From assembly GCA_025963815.1 (NCBI GenBank), contig JAOQAA010000386.1, positions 1 through 24,578 of the forward strand: a stretch of DNA of 24,578 bases. The letters are read 5' to 3'. The notes under the pieces were generated by a model. That model saw only the letters and a program-made list of their open reading frames with translations. It was not told where the DNA came from and made no database searches. Origin of the DNA: Capsulimonas sp. GTDB taxonomy: Bacteria > Armatimonadota > Armatimonadia > Armatimonadales > Capsulimonadaceae. Numbering within the stretch: position 1 is the stretch's first letter; every line of letters begins with the position of its first letter. The position numbers and the translations under genes are program-made. This document shows, piece by piece, positions 1 to 6,711 of this stretch.

Positions 1-521
1 CTCAGCGCGCATTTGGCGTCTTTGAGGCTCATCTCCTCCCACACCCCTCCTCCGAACGTACTATCCCATCCCCGGTTATAGGCCACGTTCCAGTTGTTAC
101 GGGCGGCGTTCAAAAAGGCGGTGTTACCGGTGATTTGATATCCGCGCACAAATGCAATGACGGCCCAGGCAATGTCGTCGTTCCACGAGTCCCATGACCA
201 GTCCGCGCCGTTATTATCCGCCATGAAGGTATTGAGCAATTTCGTGATCAATGCCTGCGTGGCTGGGTCATGAGTGCGAGCGAAATAGTCCTCGGCAACG
301 AAGATATCCGAAGCCTGGCCCCACATGTACGCCCGTGTACGGTCAGTGATACTGTTGGCGTAAAAAGCAGAACTGCCGTTCTGCACGAGGAAAGCCGAGT
401 TATAGGCGTTATAAGAAATGTCGGCTGTACTCTGAGCGTAAACGGATGGGGAAAGGAAAAGGCCTGCCGTGGCAAGCGTCAAAGTCGCCAACGACTTGAC
501 TGAAGACTGGATCATTTTCAT
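1..521 (-). CDS. Secreted GH76 glycoside hydrolase (alpha-1,6-mannanase family), 3' end cut by window
   Basis: Reading on the minus strand from ATG at 521-519 gives about 173 residues before the window edge. The first 29 residues are a signal peptide: a basic start, a hydrophobic core (LATLTLATAGLFLSPSV) and an AxA-like site after VYA. The mature part carries MWGQASDIFVAEDYF and then WNDDIAWAV, whose Asp-Asp pair matches the catalytic pair of GH76 endo-alpha-1,6-mannanases, and WNVAYNRGWDSTFGGGVWE. The Shine-Dalgarno AAGGAG lies 9 nt upstream of the start. Known family members are usually well over 350 residues, so more than half is missing. By family it would cut alpha-1,6-mannan (fungal or mycobacterial) outside the cytoplasm; the substrate here is inferred. 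It is transcribed away from the retron. Confidence 0.85.
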   Translation of the reverse strand, partial: MKMIQSSVKSLATLTLATAGLFLSPSVYAQSTADISYNAYNSAFLVQNGSSAFYANSITDRTRAYMWGQASDIFVAEDYFARTHDPATQALITKLLNTFMADNNGADWSWDSWNDDIAWAVIAFVRGYQITGNTAFLNAARNNWNVAYNRGWDSTFGGGVWEEMSLKDAKCAL

Positions 522-1048
522 GTTTCTGAGCTCCTTATCGACGGATTCCGATGGGGAAGGACCAATTACCTAAATTGCTATTATAACAACAATAACTATA
601 AATATGATTGGCGACATATGACACATATTTTGGACGAATCAGCAAAAAAACAAGAGTATTTATTGCAAAAATTGCAATAAATACTAACTTAACGACTTCA
701 AACCCTTGAAATCTTAAAGGCGACGGTCTTTATGTCCCAAAGTGTAACCAATTGGAGATCAGGCCGCCACTGAAGGCATTCTATCACAGATGAACAACAG
801 AGTCAACAGTTTTGGAACATGTATGGAACAAACCGAGATTGCAGTGGATTTTCCGCCAGCTACAGAAGGACTGGGAGGCAGCTGAGCAAGCGTTATGCCT
901 ATGCGCGGACATGAGCGATTTCCCTATTCATAATTATCATGCAATCGATAATTAAGTAGACTTATGAATATATAATTATCTAAATTTCTCATTAAATGAG
1001 AGAAAATTAAATAATTTTATAAATCTACCAAACTTTTGTTCGTCACAC
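522..1048. other. AT-rich intergenic region between GH76 gene and retron promoter
   Basis: No convincing gene lies here. The stretch holds a minus-strand TATAAT (580-585, written ATTATA on the plus strand) that could serve the GH76 gene, although no clear -35 box is visible. It also holds a 14-bp inverted repeat at 655-685. Positions 900-1030 are very AT-rich, with a 9-bp inverted repeat (925-933 with 962-970), a TCTCAT/ATGAGA palindrome (987-1001) and a directly repeated ATAATTATC (930-938 and about 972-980). The composition contrasts sharply with the GC-rich genes on both sides. Confidence 0.6.
655..685. promoter_or_regulatory. 14-bp perfect inverted repeat, probable operator
   Basis: Arms AGTATTTATTGCAA (655-668) and TTGCAATAAATACT (672-685) are perfect inverted complements around a 3-bp AAA centre. 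The AT-rich composition and lack of a T-tract argue for a dimeric repressor site rather than a terminator. It lies about 70 bp upstream of the putative GH76 -10 box on the minus strand, so control of the GH76 gene is the likeliest role. The cognate regulator is not identifiable here. Confidence 0.5.
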
Positions 1049-1077
1049 TTGACAGCTTCGAGCCAAACGGATATACT
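1049..1077 (+). promoter_or_regulatory. Sigma-70 promoter of the retron ncRNA and operon
   Basis: TTGACA (1049-1054) and TATACT (1072-1077) are separated by exactly 17 bp. The expected start point, about 6-8 nt downstream, falls at 1083-1085, the first base of the a1 arm of the retron RNA. This is a near-consensus promoter placed as expected for an msr-msd transcript that continues into the downstream genes. Confidence 0.8.
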
Positions 1078-1083
1078 GTCCTC

Positions 1084-1327
1084 GTTATCGTTTCGGGAGT
1101 GTTGTCGTTAGCAATCCGTCTGCGGCGTTTCGCCGCGGCTGCTGTGAAGATGGCTTCACTTCACCGGTCACCGTTTCTACTCAGCCCGCCATGGTGTACC
1201 CACACTACTCTGTCGGCGCTGAGCAGGACGCGGCCCACCAACAGAGTAGTGTGGGTACACCATGGCGGGCCTACAGTGAACGGCGCCAGTCCTCCGTGTC
1301 AAGTAGCGACGCTCCCGAAACAATAAC
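1084..1327 (+). ncRNA. Retron msr-msd RNA (template/primer for msDNA)
   Basis: The RNA was found by pairing. Positions 1084-1104 (a1, GTTATCGTTTCGGGAGTG...) pair with 1307-1327 (a2, CGACGCTCCCGAAACAATA...) over 21 positions with one C-A mismatch and two G-U wobbles. After a1 comes TTAGC (1108-1112); G1111 is the candidate 2'-OH branching guanosine. Next are two msr stem-loops: GCGGCG-TTT-CGCCGC (1122-1136) and GTGAAG-ATGG-CTTCAC (1144-1159). The msd is a 30-bp perfect hairpin (1184-1213 with 1241-1270, loop 27 nt), probably extended by CCGTT (1171-1175) with AACGG (1279-1283). The order promoter, a1, branch G, msr hairpins, msd hairpin, a2 is that of known retrons. The exact cDNA ends cannot be read from sequence. 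It sits 44 nt upstream of the first operon gene, with the RT third. Confidence 0.87.
1184..1270 (+). repeat. 30-bp perfect inverted repeat forming the msd stem
   Basis: Arms at 1184-1213 (GCCCGCCATGGTGTACCCAC...) and 1241-1270 (...GTGGGTACACCATGGCGGGC) are perfect inverted complements around a 27-nt loop. Pairing stops at mismatches on both sides, so the arm length is 30 bp. It lies inside the a1/a2 brackets of the retron RNA and is taken to be the structured reverse-transcribed part. An open frame runs through it from an ATG at 1191, but the palindrome itself creates that frame. Confidence 0.85.
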
Positions 1328-1370
1328 CCTCTTTCCAATTTCGATCCAGCAGCGCCGCGGAGGTTTACCC

Positions 1371-4300
1371 ATGTCCACGACCGATGGTGATCCGACTTCC
1401 CCAATATCTTCCGCCTCTCCCAGCGACGCTTCCCAAGACATCCTGACCAGCTTTATCCAGACGTCCAAGCTGGGCTACGGGGACTGGGCGCGCTTCAAAC
1501 AGCTGTACAAGCAGATGGAAGCCAATCCCGCCGCAAACGTCGAGACACTCGCCGCTCTGATCGCACGGATCGACGGCGCCGATTTCGCAGTGGGTGGACA
1601 GGCGCAGTACGTGCAGTTCAAAGTCGGACGTGGAACGCCGAACGTTCTGCTTCACAACGGCGTTGCCTACGCAAGCGTGTATCAATGGAACGGTCCTGGA
1701 TCGATCCAAGCCTTTTCGCTTAGCGAGACCGATCCGCTGCATCCCAAGCTTCTAGGCAAATCCGAGTTCCAGACCAGCTTTACGCACCTGATCGGATGCG
1801 GTCCACATCTTGCCGGAGTGGAGTATGGGTATGGGGCGCGGAACATCACGCTGCTGGATGTGACAAACCCGGCCAGTATCCAGAAGCGCGGATCCGTTTC
1901 GCTGGACGCCAACGGGATGTTCGTCAGCGATGGACGCACGCTAGCGATGCTGGAGCAAAACTATCGCGGCCCTAGTCGTCTTCACCTGATCGATATCTCC
2001 AATCTGGACAAGCCAGTCAAAGCGCCTCGGATGGATATCCCGGAAGGCTCGCTGGTCGCTGCTTGGGACGGCGTGATCGGCGTCAGTGTCGGCCGCGTCG
2101 GCCTCAGCCTGACCACGCTTCCCCGGGACGCAGGTCTTCACCTGATCGATACGCGCAATCCTCAGAAGCCGCGCATGGCGGGCCACTTTCCCCTGCCGGG
2201 CATTACGGCGCTGGAAATCGTGCATGGCTTTGCGTTCGTGGGCATTCTGGGCGCCGGCAGCGAGGCGGGCCTGGGCGTGATCGATGTCCGCAATCCCAGC
2301 CAGCCGATCCGGGGCGCGTTCCTGAAACTCTCCAGCCCTCCCTCCTCGATCAGCATCCAGGGCACGCTCGCATACATCAATTTGCGCAGCCAGAAGATGG
2401 CGATCGTCGATCTTACGAATATCAACGCACCCCAGCAGGTAGGCCGAAGCAAGAACGTCTGGAGCCAGGTCTCCGTGCTAGGCTCCAAAGCCTTTGTGAG
2501 CAGCCCAGGGGGCCGGGTGCAGGCGCTGGATCTCACGCATCTCGCGCACCCCAGCGTCATCGGCCAGGCCCCATCCTCCGATACCTTCGCGTATATGAAG
2601 CGCCGCGCGCGGCGTCTGCTGCGCGGCCTCGCCAAGACCGATCCCGCGCAGTATGTGCTGCTGGCGCACAAGGCGCTTTCCCGGACCAGCGCCTCCAGCG
2701 ACCTGGATCTGCATCGCCAGTGGGTGACCGTCGATATTCTTTTCGGCCAATCGGACCGATATCGTCAAACACGCCATGGCCGAGGCGCTTATCTTCCTCA
2801 CAAAACACAATTGCGGCTGCGCACGCGGGAAGAGCGCGCCCCAGAAGCGTGGGATCAGCGGCCCGATCTCGCGGCCGATCTGTTCCAGAACGCGGCGCTG
2901 CCGTGGCAGGTGCATGAGTTCGCCTGGAAGATTCTGCGCGACACCAAGACGCCAATCCCTCCCATTGCCGACGCTCTTCTCATCAACATGCTGACGAGCC
3001 AGTCGCCGCTGCTCGTGCGGGTCGCGGTGCGTCAGGCCGCTGCCCAGATCGGCGGCGGGCGCGCCCTCGCGCCCGCCGTCGCCGCCGATGCTTATCTGCG
3101 GGCGGGCGTTCGCCTGCGGCGGACAATCGAGGAAGGTTTGAAGGCCAATCCGGGAAATGCAGGGTGGCGGCTGGAGTTCGGACGCCGGATGCTCGCGCAG
3201 ATCGTGTCGCAGTTCACCGCCGGCTCCGTGGCGCGCCGCTCGGTCGGCGGGGCGATGCTGCTGGCAACCCTCTTCGCCGATGTCGCTCCGAAACTCGATC
3301 TGCTGGAAGCCGCCGGCCCGTTCCTGCGCGCCCGGCGAGCGCCGCTGACCGAGATCTTAGTCGCCGCCGCCCGCGCGGCGAAATTGAGCGAGGTCTTCAA
3401 CTGGGTCCTAGCGCTGACCGAAGCCGACGATTTGCAGCAGGACGCTGTCACGCAATCCTTGGAAGCTGTCATCACCGGAAAGAGCATGAATGCGTCGCAG
3501 GCGCGGATGATGGTGCTGCACGCGAGTGAAGCCGTGCGCGCCGCCGGATGGCGCGTGCTGGCGGCGAGCGCCACGGGGCAGCAGATCCTGGGACCGATCT
3601 GGGCCAGCCTGCTCGTTAGCACAGGCGTGACACCCGAACTGCGCACGGCCATGAGCTCCGCCGCCGCTCTTTCTCTCTTAGAACGGGCAGGCTTCAATGC
3701 CGACGCCATTGCGGAACACCTCGCGCAGCGGCCGTTCCTGGTGGATCTGCTGACCCCATCAACATTCGCGCGCATGACTCAGACGCTCCCACCCGCTGTC
3801 ACACTGACGCTCATCGCGGCGGCCTCCGACACGCAGTGGGCGACCCTGCGCGGCGGCTGGCTGCGCAATCTCCAGGAAGGCGTCGGCCTGGAGGAGTTCT
3901 GGCGCGCGGCGGAATTGGCCGTAGCAAACGCCTCGGACGATCGCCTGGAGCAGCGCCTGCTGCTCGACGCCGATGTCGCGCACACCTTTATCTCCTCCGA
4001 CGACGTCTCGTTCCTGAATGTCCGGGAGCGGGCGTTCGGCTGGCTGCTGGAGCGATGGGCGCGGGCGCATGAGGCGCTCTTCACTCGCGATTCGGCGCTG
4101 CTTTTGCAGGCCGCGACGCATATTCTTCCCGAAGTTCGAACCTGGGGCATCGCCCGCGTCACCACGCTGGGCATGGAGATGCCGTTTGCGCTGCGCCTTC
4201 TGGAATCGGAAGTCCCGGCCAGCGTCGTTTCCGGACGGACCTTCTTTTACGGCGTCGCGGCAGGCGACCGGCAGGAACGCACTTACGCCCTGGCGCTCTG

Positions 4301-4703
4301 TGACAGCCCCAAGGTCACGGTGCGGGAAATCGGCCGTGAGTTCGTGCTCGCGCGCAGCGAATCGCTGCCGATGCCCGAAGTGCTGCGAGCGCTGTTCGAG
4401 CACGACGCGGCGGACATGCAGGCGTTCGTCGCCGCTATGCTGACGGGAAGCGAGGACGCCTCGCCGGAAGCGGTCTTGTTCGATCAGACCGTGCTGCGCG
4501 CCCGGCATCGGGGACGAAGCGCCAAGGAACAGGTCAAGGCGCGGCAGAGTGTGACGCCGACGGCGGATGCGCCGACCCTGCTGGCGCTCGCGCGCGGCCG
4601 AACGGCGCGCGACTCGGAATGGGCTTACGCGGAGCTTGCGAAACGCGCTCTGGCGGGCGAGACGATCGACGGGTTTGTGCTGGACGGACCGGCGGGAGGA
4701 TAG
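1371..4703 (+). CDS. LVIVD beta-propeller plus HEAT/ARM-like helical-repeat protein, retron accessory/effector
   Basis: The 1110-residue product has two parts. Residues ~85-400 carry LVIVD-type propeller repeats, seen as recurring strand-Asp-x-x-Asn motifs such as ITLLDVTNP, LHLIDISNL, LHLIDTRNP, LGVIDVRNP and MAIVDLTNI. From about residue 406 (YMKRRARRLLRGL) to the end it is Ala/Leu/Arg-rich alpha-helical repeat, consistent with HEAT/ARM solenoids. No nuclease, NTPase or membrane segment was recognised. ATG at 1371 is chosen because GGAGG (1359-1363) lies 7 nt upstream; the same frame is open back to 1191 but that part lies within the ncRNA. The stop is 4 bp before the next gene. In type XIII retrons, as I recall them, an ARM/HEAT-like protein accompanies WH-SWIM and RT. 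Its biochemical role is unknown. Confidence 0.85.
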   Translation: MSTTDGDPTSPISSASPSDASQDILTSFIQTSKLGYGDWARFKQLYKQMEANPAANVETLAALIARIDGADFAVGGQAQYVQFKVGRGTPNVLLHNGVAYASVYQWNGPGSIQAFSLSETDPLHPKLLGKSEFQTSFTHLIGCGPHLAGVEYGYGARNITLLDVTNPASIQKRGSVSLDANGMFVSDGRTLAMLEQNYRGPSRLHLIDISNLDKPVKAPRMDIPEGSLVAAWDGVIGVSVGRVGLSLTTLPRDAGLHLIDTRNPQKPRMAGHFPLPGITALEIVHGFAFVGILGAGSEAGLGVIDVRNPSQPIRGAFLKLSSPPSSISIQGTLAYINLRSQKMAIVDLTNINAPQQVGRSKNVWSQVSVLGSKAFVSSPGGRVQALDLTHLAHPSVIGQAPSSDTFAYMKRRARRLLRGLAKTDPAQYVLLAHKALSRTSASSDLDLHRQWVTVDILFGQSDRYRQTRHGRGAYLPHKTQLRLRTREERAPEAWDQRPDLAADLFQNAALPWQVHEFAWKILRDTKTPIPPIADALLINMLTSQSPLLVRVAVRQAAAQIGGGRALAPAVAADAYLRAGVRLRRTIEEGLKANPGNAGWRLEFGRRMLAQIVSQFTAGSVARRSVGGAMLLATLFADVAPKLDLLEAAGPFLRARRAPLTEILVAAARAAKLSEVFNWVLALTEADDLQQDAVTQSLEAVITGKSMNASQARMMVLHASEAVRAAGWRVLAASATGQQILGPIWASLLVSTGVTPELRTAMSSAAALSLLERAGFNADAIAEHLAQRPFLVDLLTPSTFARMTQTLPPAVTLTLIAAASDTQWATLRGGWLRNLQEGVGLEEFWRAAELAVANASDDRLEQRLLLDADVAHTFISSDDVSFLNVRERAFGWLLERWARAHEALFTRDSALLLQAATHILPEVRTWGIARVTTLGMEMPFALRLLESEVPASVVSGRTFFYGVAAGDRQERTYALALCDSPKVTVREIGREFVLARSESLPMPEVLRALFEHDAADMQAFVAAMLTGSEDASPEAVLFDQTVLRARHRGRSAKEQVKARQSVTPTADAPTLLALARGRTARDSEWAYAELAKRALAGETIDGFVLDGPAGG

Positions 4704-4707
4704 ACCT

Positions 4708-6711
4708 TTGGAAGTCACACAAAGTTACGCGCGCCCCAGCAGCGCCTCCATGAGCCCGGAAGGGCTGCGGCTGGATGTCTCGGCGGAACTCTCTCGTCCC
4801 AAAGTGGCGCTCGACGCCATGGTGCGCGACAGCCTCGCTTACGCCCGTCTGATGCTGGCGCTCTACGCCGTCGTCTCTGGCGATCACCGCGTCAAGCCCA
4901 AGGATCACGCCGCCTACCAGGCGTGGGTGGAACAGCGGTATTTGGAAGAGCTCTCCACGGAGATGGGGGCTCGCCTGCGCACCCTCCCCGGCCTGAACGA
5001 GCGCCGCGCCGCGCTCAAGGGACGCCTCGCCGACCTGCGCAAGATCTCTCAGCCGCTGGAGCAGAAGCTGAACTCGGCGGATTTCATGGCGTCGCGCCAG
5101 AAGTACTTCAAATGGCTCTGGGACAACGACAAGACCGGGTGGATGATCCTGGACCCCGTGGTCAGCGTCCACCCTGACTGCGTCGTTTTTGAAGTCTTCT
5201 CGATCGACGAATCCAGCTATGGCCGCGTGACCGTGCCGATGGACAAATTGGATGTCTTCGGCGAGACGGTCTTTGGCACGACGAATGTCGACTACAGCCG
5301 CGCCCTCGCCGATGAGATCCGCCGCGTGCGCGATTACCGGCCCGCCTTTATTCAGATCGCCGGCGAGGGCGTCACCGTGGCGACTGGCGCGGGTGAGCAC
5401 ATGGAGAAGAAGATCGATCTGCCGCCGACCTGGGTGCGCGGTTTTCTTCAGGTGCAATCGGCGGCGGCATTTTCCGGCGTCGATGTCACGCTCAGCGCCG
5501 GAACCGTCGCCGAAGTGCTCGCCGCCCTGCGCCGACGACGTGAGGACAAAGGTCCGCGTTCACTGCGCTTCGTGCTTGCTCCCGGCGAGAAGCCGAAGAT
5601 TGTGATCGAACCCTGGAATATTGAAATATTGGAATCCGAGCAAGTCTTCGAAGGAAGTTACTCAGGCGACATCCGTATCTGGGGCCGCCGCCGCTTGTTT
5701 GTGCTGGAATCGCTTATGCCGCACGCCGAGAAAGTACAGGCGCGATTGCTGGGTACGGGCATGCCGTCCTACTGGACTGTCTTTCTCAAGGACCATCGAT
5801 TCGACTTAGGGCTTTCGGGATGGACGCAGAACGATTGGTCTCGCGCCGCGCGCTTCGATCTGCTCGCGTCCACGGGATCGGTCTCGGACGGCGACATCGC
5901 ACAGGCCGCACAGACTCTAGAAACACGGCTGAAGCTCACTCCCGAGGAGCTAGCGGCGAGCACCGATATGTCCCGCGAGGCGGCGACGACGGCGCTGCAA
6001 AAACTGACCCGTGAGGGCCGCGCGATGTACGATCTGGCGGGCGGCGTTTACCGCTGGCGTCAATTGCTCCCCTTCCCCGTTCCGGAAGAGAATGAAAACG
6101 ATCAGCGTCTCAATCTGGCGCGGCGGCTCGTGGCGACCGGCGGCGTCAAGTGGCTAAAGCCCGGCGAAGACGATGAGGAAGAATCATTCGGCATTCCAGA
6201 CCAGAGTGAGCAGACTACACGTTACCGCGCACAGGTGCGCGGCGGCGAGGAAAAACGCGAGCGCAAGTTCCATGTCGTCTTAGATTTGGACGCCGATGGT
6301 CGGGCGCGTTTTGTTCAGTGCAACTGCTCCTGGCACCGGCGGGAAAAGCTGCGCAAAGGTCCCTGCGCGCATATTCTGGCGGCGACGGTGCTGGCGTCCC
6401 AGCAAAGTGTCGGCGCGGGAGCGGCGCAGACAGAGAGTGGCGGAAGCACCGGCGGCGGCGCGGCGCTTCGCCCGGATCGGTTCAAGGGACAGAACTTCGT
6501 CTTTACGGGCGCATTGACGATCTTCACCCGCGAGCAGGCCGAGGCGCTGGTGGCGCAGGGCGGCGGCAAGGCGTCGGGTAGCGTCAGCCGCACGACCACG
6601 TATCTCGTCGCTGGGGACAAAGCTGGCTCGAAGCTGACCAAGGCGCGCGATCTGGGCGTCCCCGTCCTGACGGAGCAGCAGTTTCAGGCCATGCTGGAGG
6701 ATCGCGCTTAA
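4708..6711 (+). CDS. Winged-helix / SWIM zinc-finger / BRCT protein, retron accessory (WHSWIM)
   Basis: The chosen start is TTG at 4708 (667 residues): GGGAGGA (4694-4700) lies 7 nt upstream and the previous stop ends at 4703. ATG at 4750 is the alternative. The N-terminal ~370 residues are an unassigned alpha/beta region. Residues ~385-455 (DIAQAAQTLETRLKLTPEEL to GGVYRWRQL) look like a winged helix. A SWIM zinc finger follows with C538-x-C540, 12 residues, then C553-x-H555 (CNCSW ... CAHILA), a motif linked to DNA or protein binding. Residues ~589-667 form a BRCT domain (FKGQNFVFTGALT ... TTYLVAGDKAGSKLTKA) resembling that of NAD-dependent DNA ligases. Its stop overlaps the RT start (TAATG), so the two are translationally coupled. 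The BRCT tail is notable; I do not know it to be standard for this retron class. Confidence 0.87.
   Translation: MEVTQSYARPSSASMSPEGLRLDVSAELSRPKVALDAMVRDSLAYARLMLALYAVVSGDHRVKPKDHAAYQAWVEQRYLEELSTEMGARLRTLPGLNERRAALKGRLADLRKISQPLEQKLNSADFMASRQKYFKWLWDNDKTGWMILDPVVSVHPDCVVFEVFSIDESSYGRVTVPMDKLDVFGETVFGTTNVDYSRALADEIRRVRDYRPAFIQIAGEGVTVATGAGEHMEKKIDLPPTWVRGFLQVQSAAAFSGVDVTLSAGTVAEVLAALRRRREDKGPRSLRFVLAPGEKPKIVIEPWNIEILESEQVFEGSYSGDIRIWGRRRLFVLESLMPHAEKVQARLLGTGMPSYWTVFLKDHRFDLGLSGWTQNDWSRAARFDLLASTGSVSDGDIAQAAQTLETRLKLTPEELAASTDMSREAATTALQKLTREGRAMYDLAGGVYRWRQLLPFPVPEENENDQRLNLARRLVATGGVKWLKPGEDDEEESFGIPDQSEQTTRYRAQVRGGEEKRERKFHVVLDLDADGRARFVQCNCSWHRREKLRKGPCAHILAATVLASQQSVGAGAAQTESGGSTGGGAALRPDRFKGQNFVFTGALTIFTREQAEALVAQGGGKASGSVSRTTTYLVAGDKAGSKLTKARDLGVPVLTEQQFQAMLEDRA

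Noticed and set aside
790..885. 31-codon open frame (MNNRVNSFG...) in the AT-rich gap
   Set aside because: No ribosome site, no recognisable motif and no linkage to a promoter.
987..1001. TCTCAT-TAA-ATGAGA palindrome as a terminator
   Set aside because: Short and AT-rich stem with no T-tract; treated as part of the AT-rich region.
1191..1370. In-frame N-terminal extension of the LVIVD/helical protein starting MVYPHYSVG
   Set aside because: It lies within the msr-msd RNA and its palindrome, lacks a ribosome site and adds no domain; ATG 1371 has GGAGG at the right distance.
3759..4718. Long minus-strand frame opposite the helical-repeat protein
   Set aside because: Shadow frame caused by high GC; no motifs, and the plus-strand operon is continuous.
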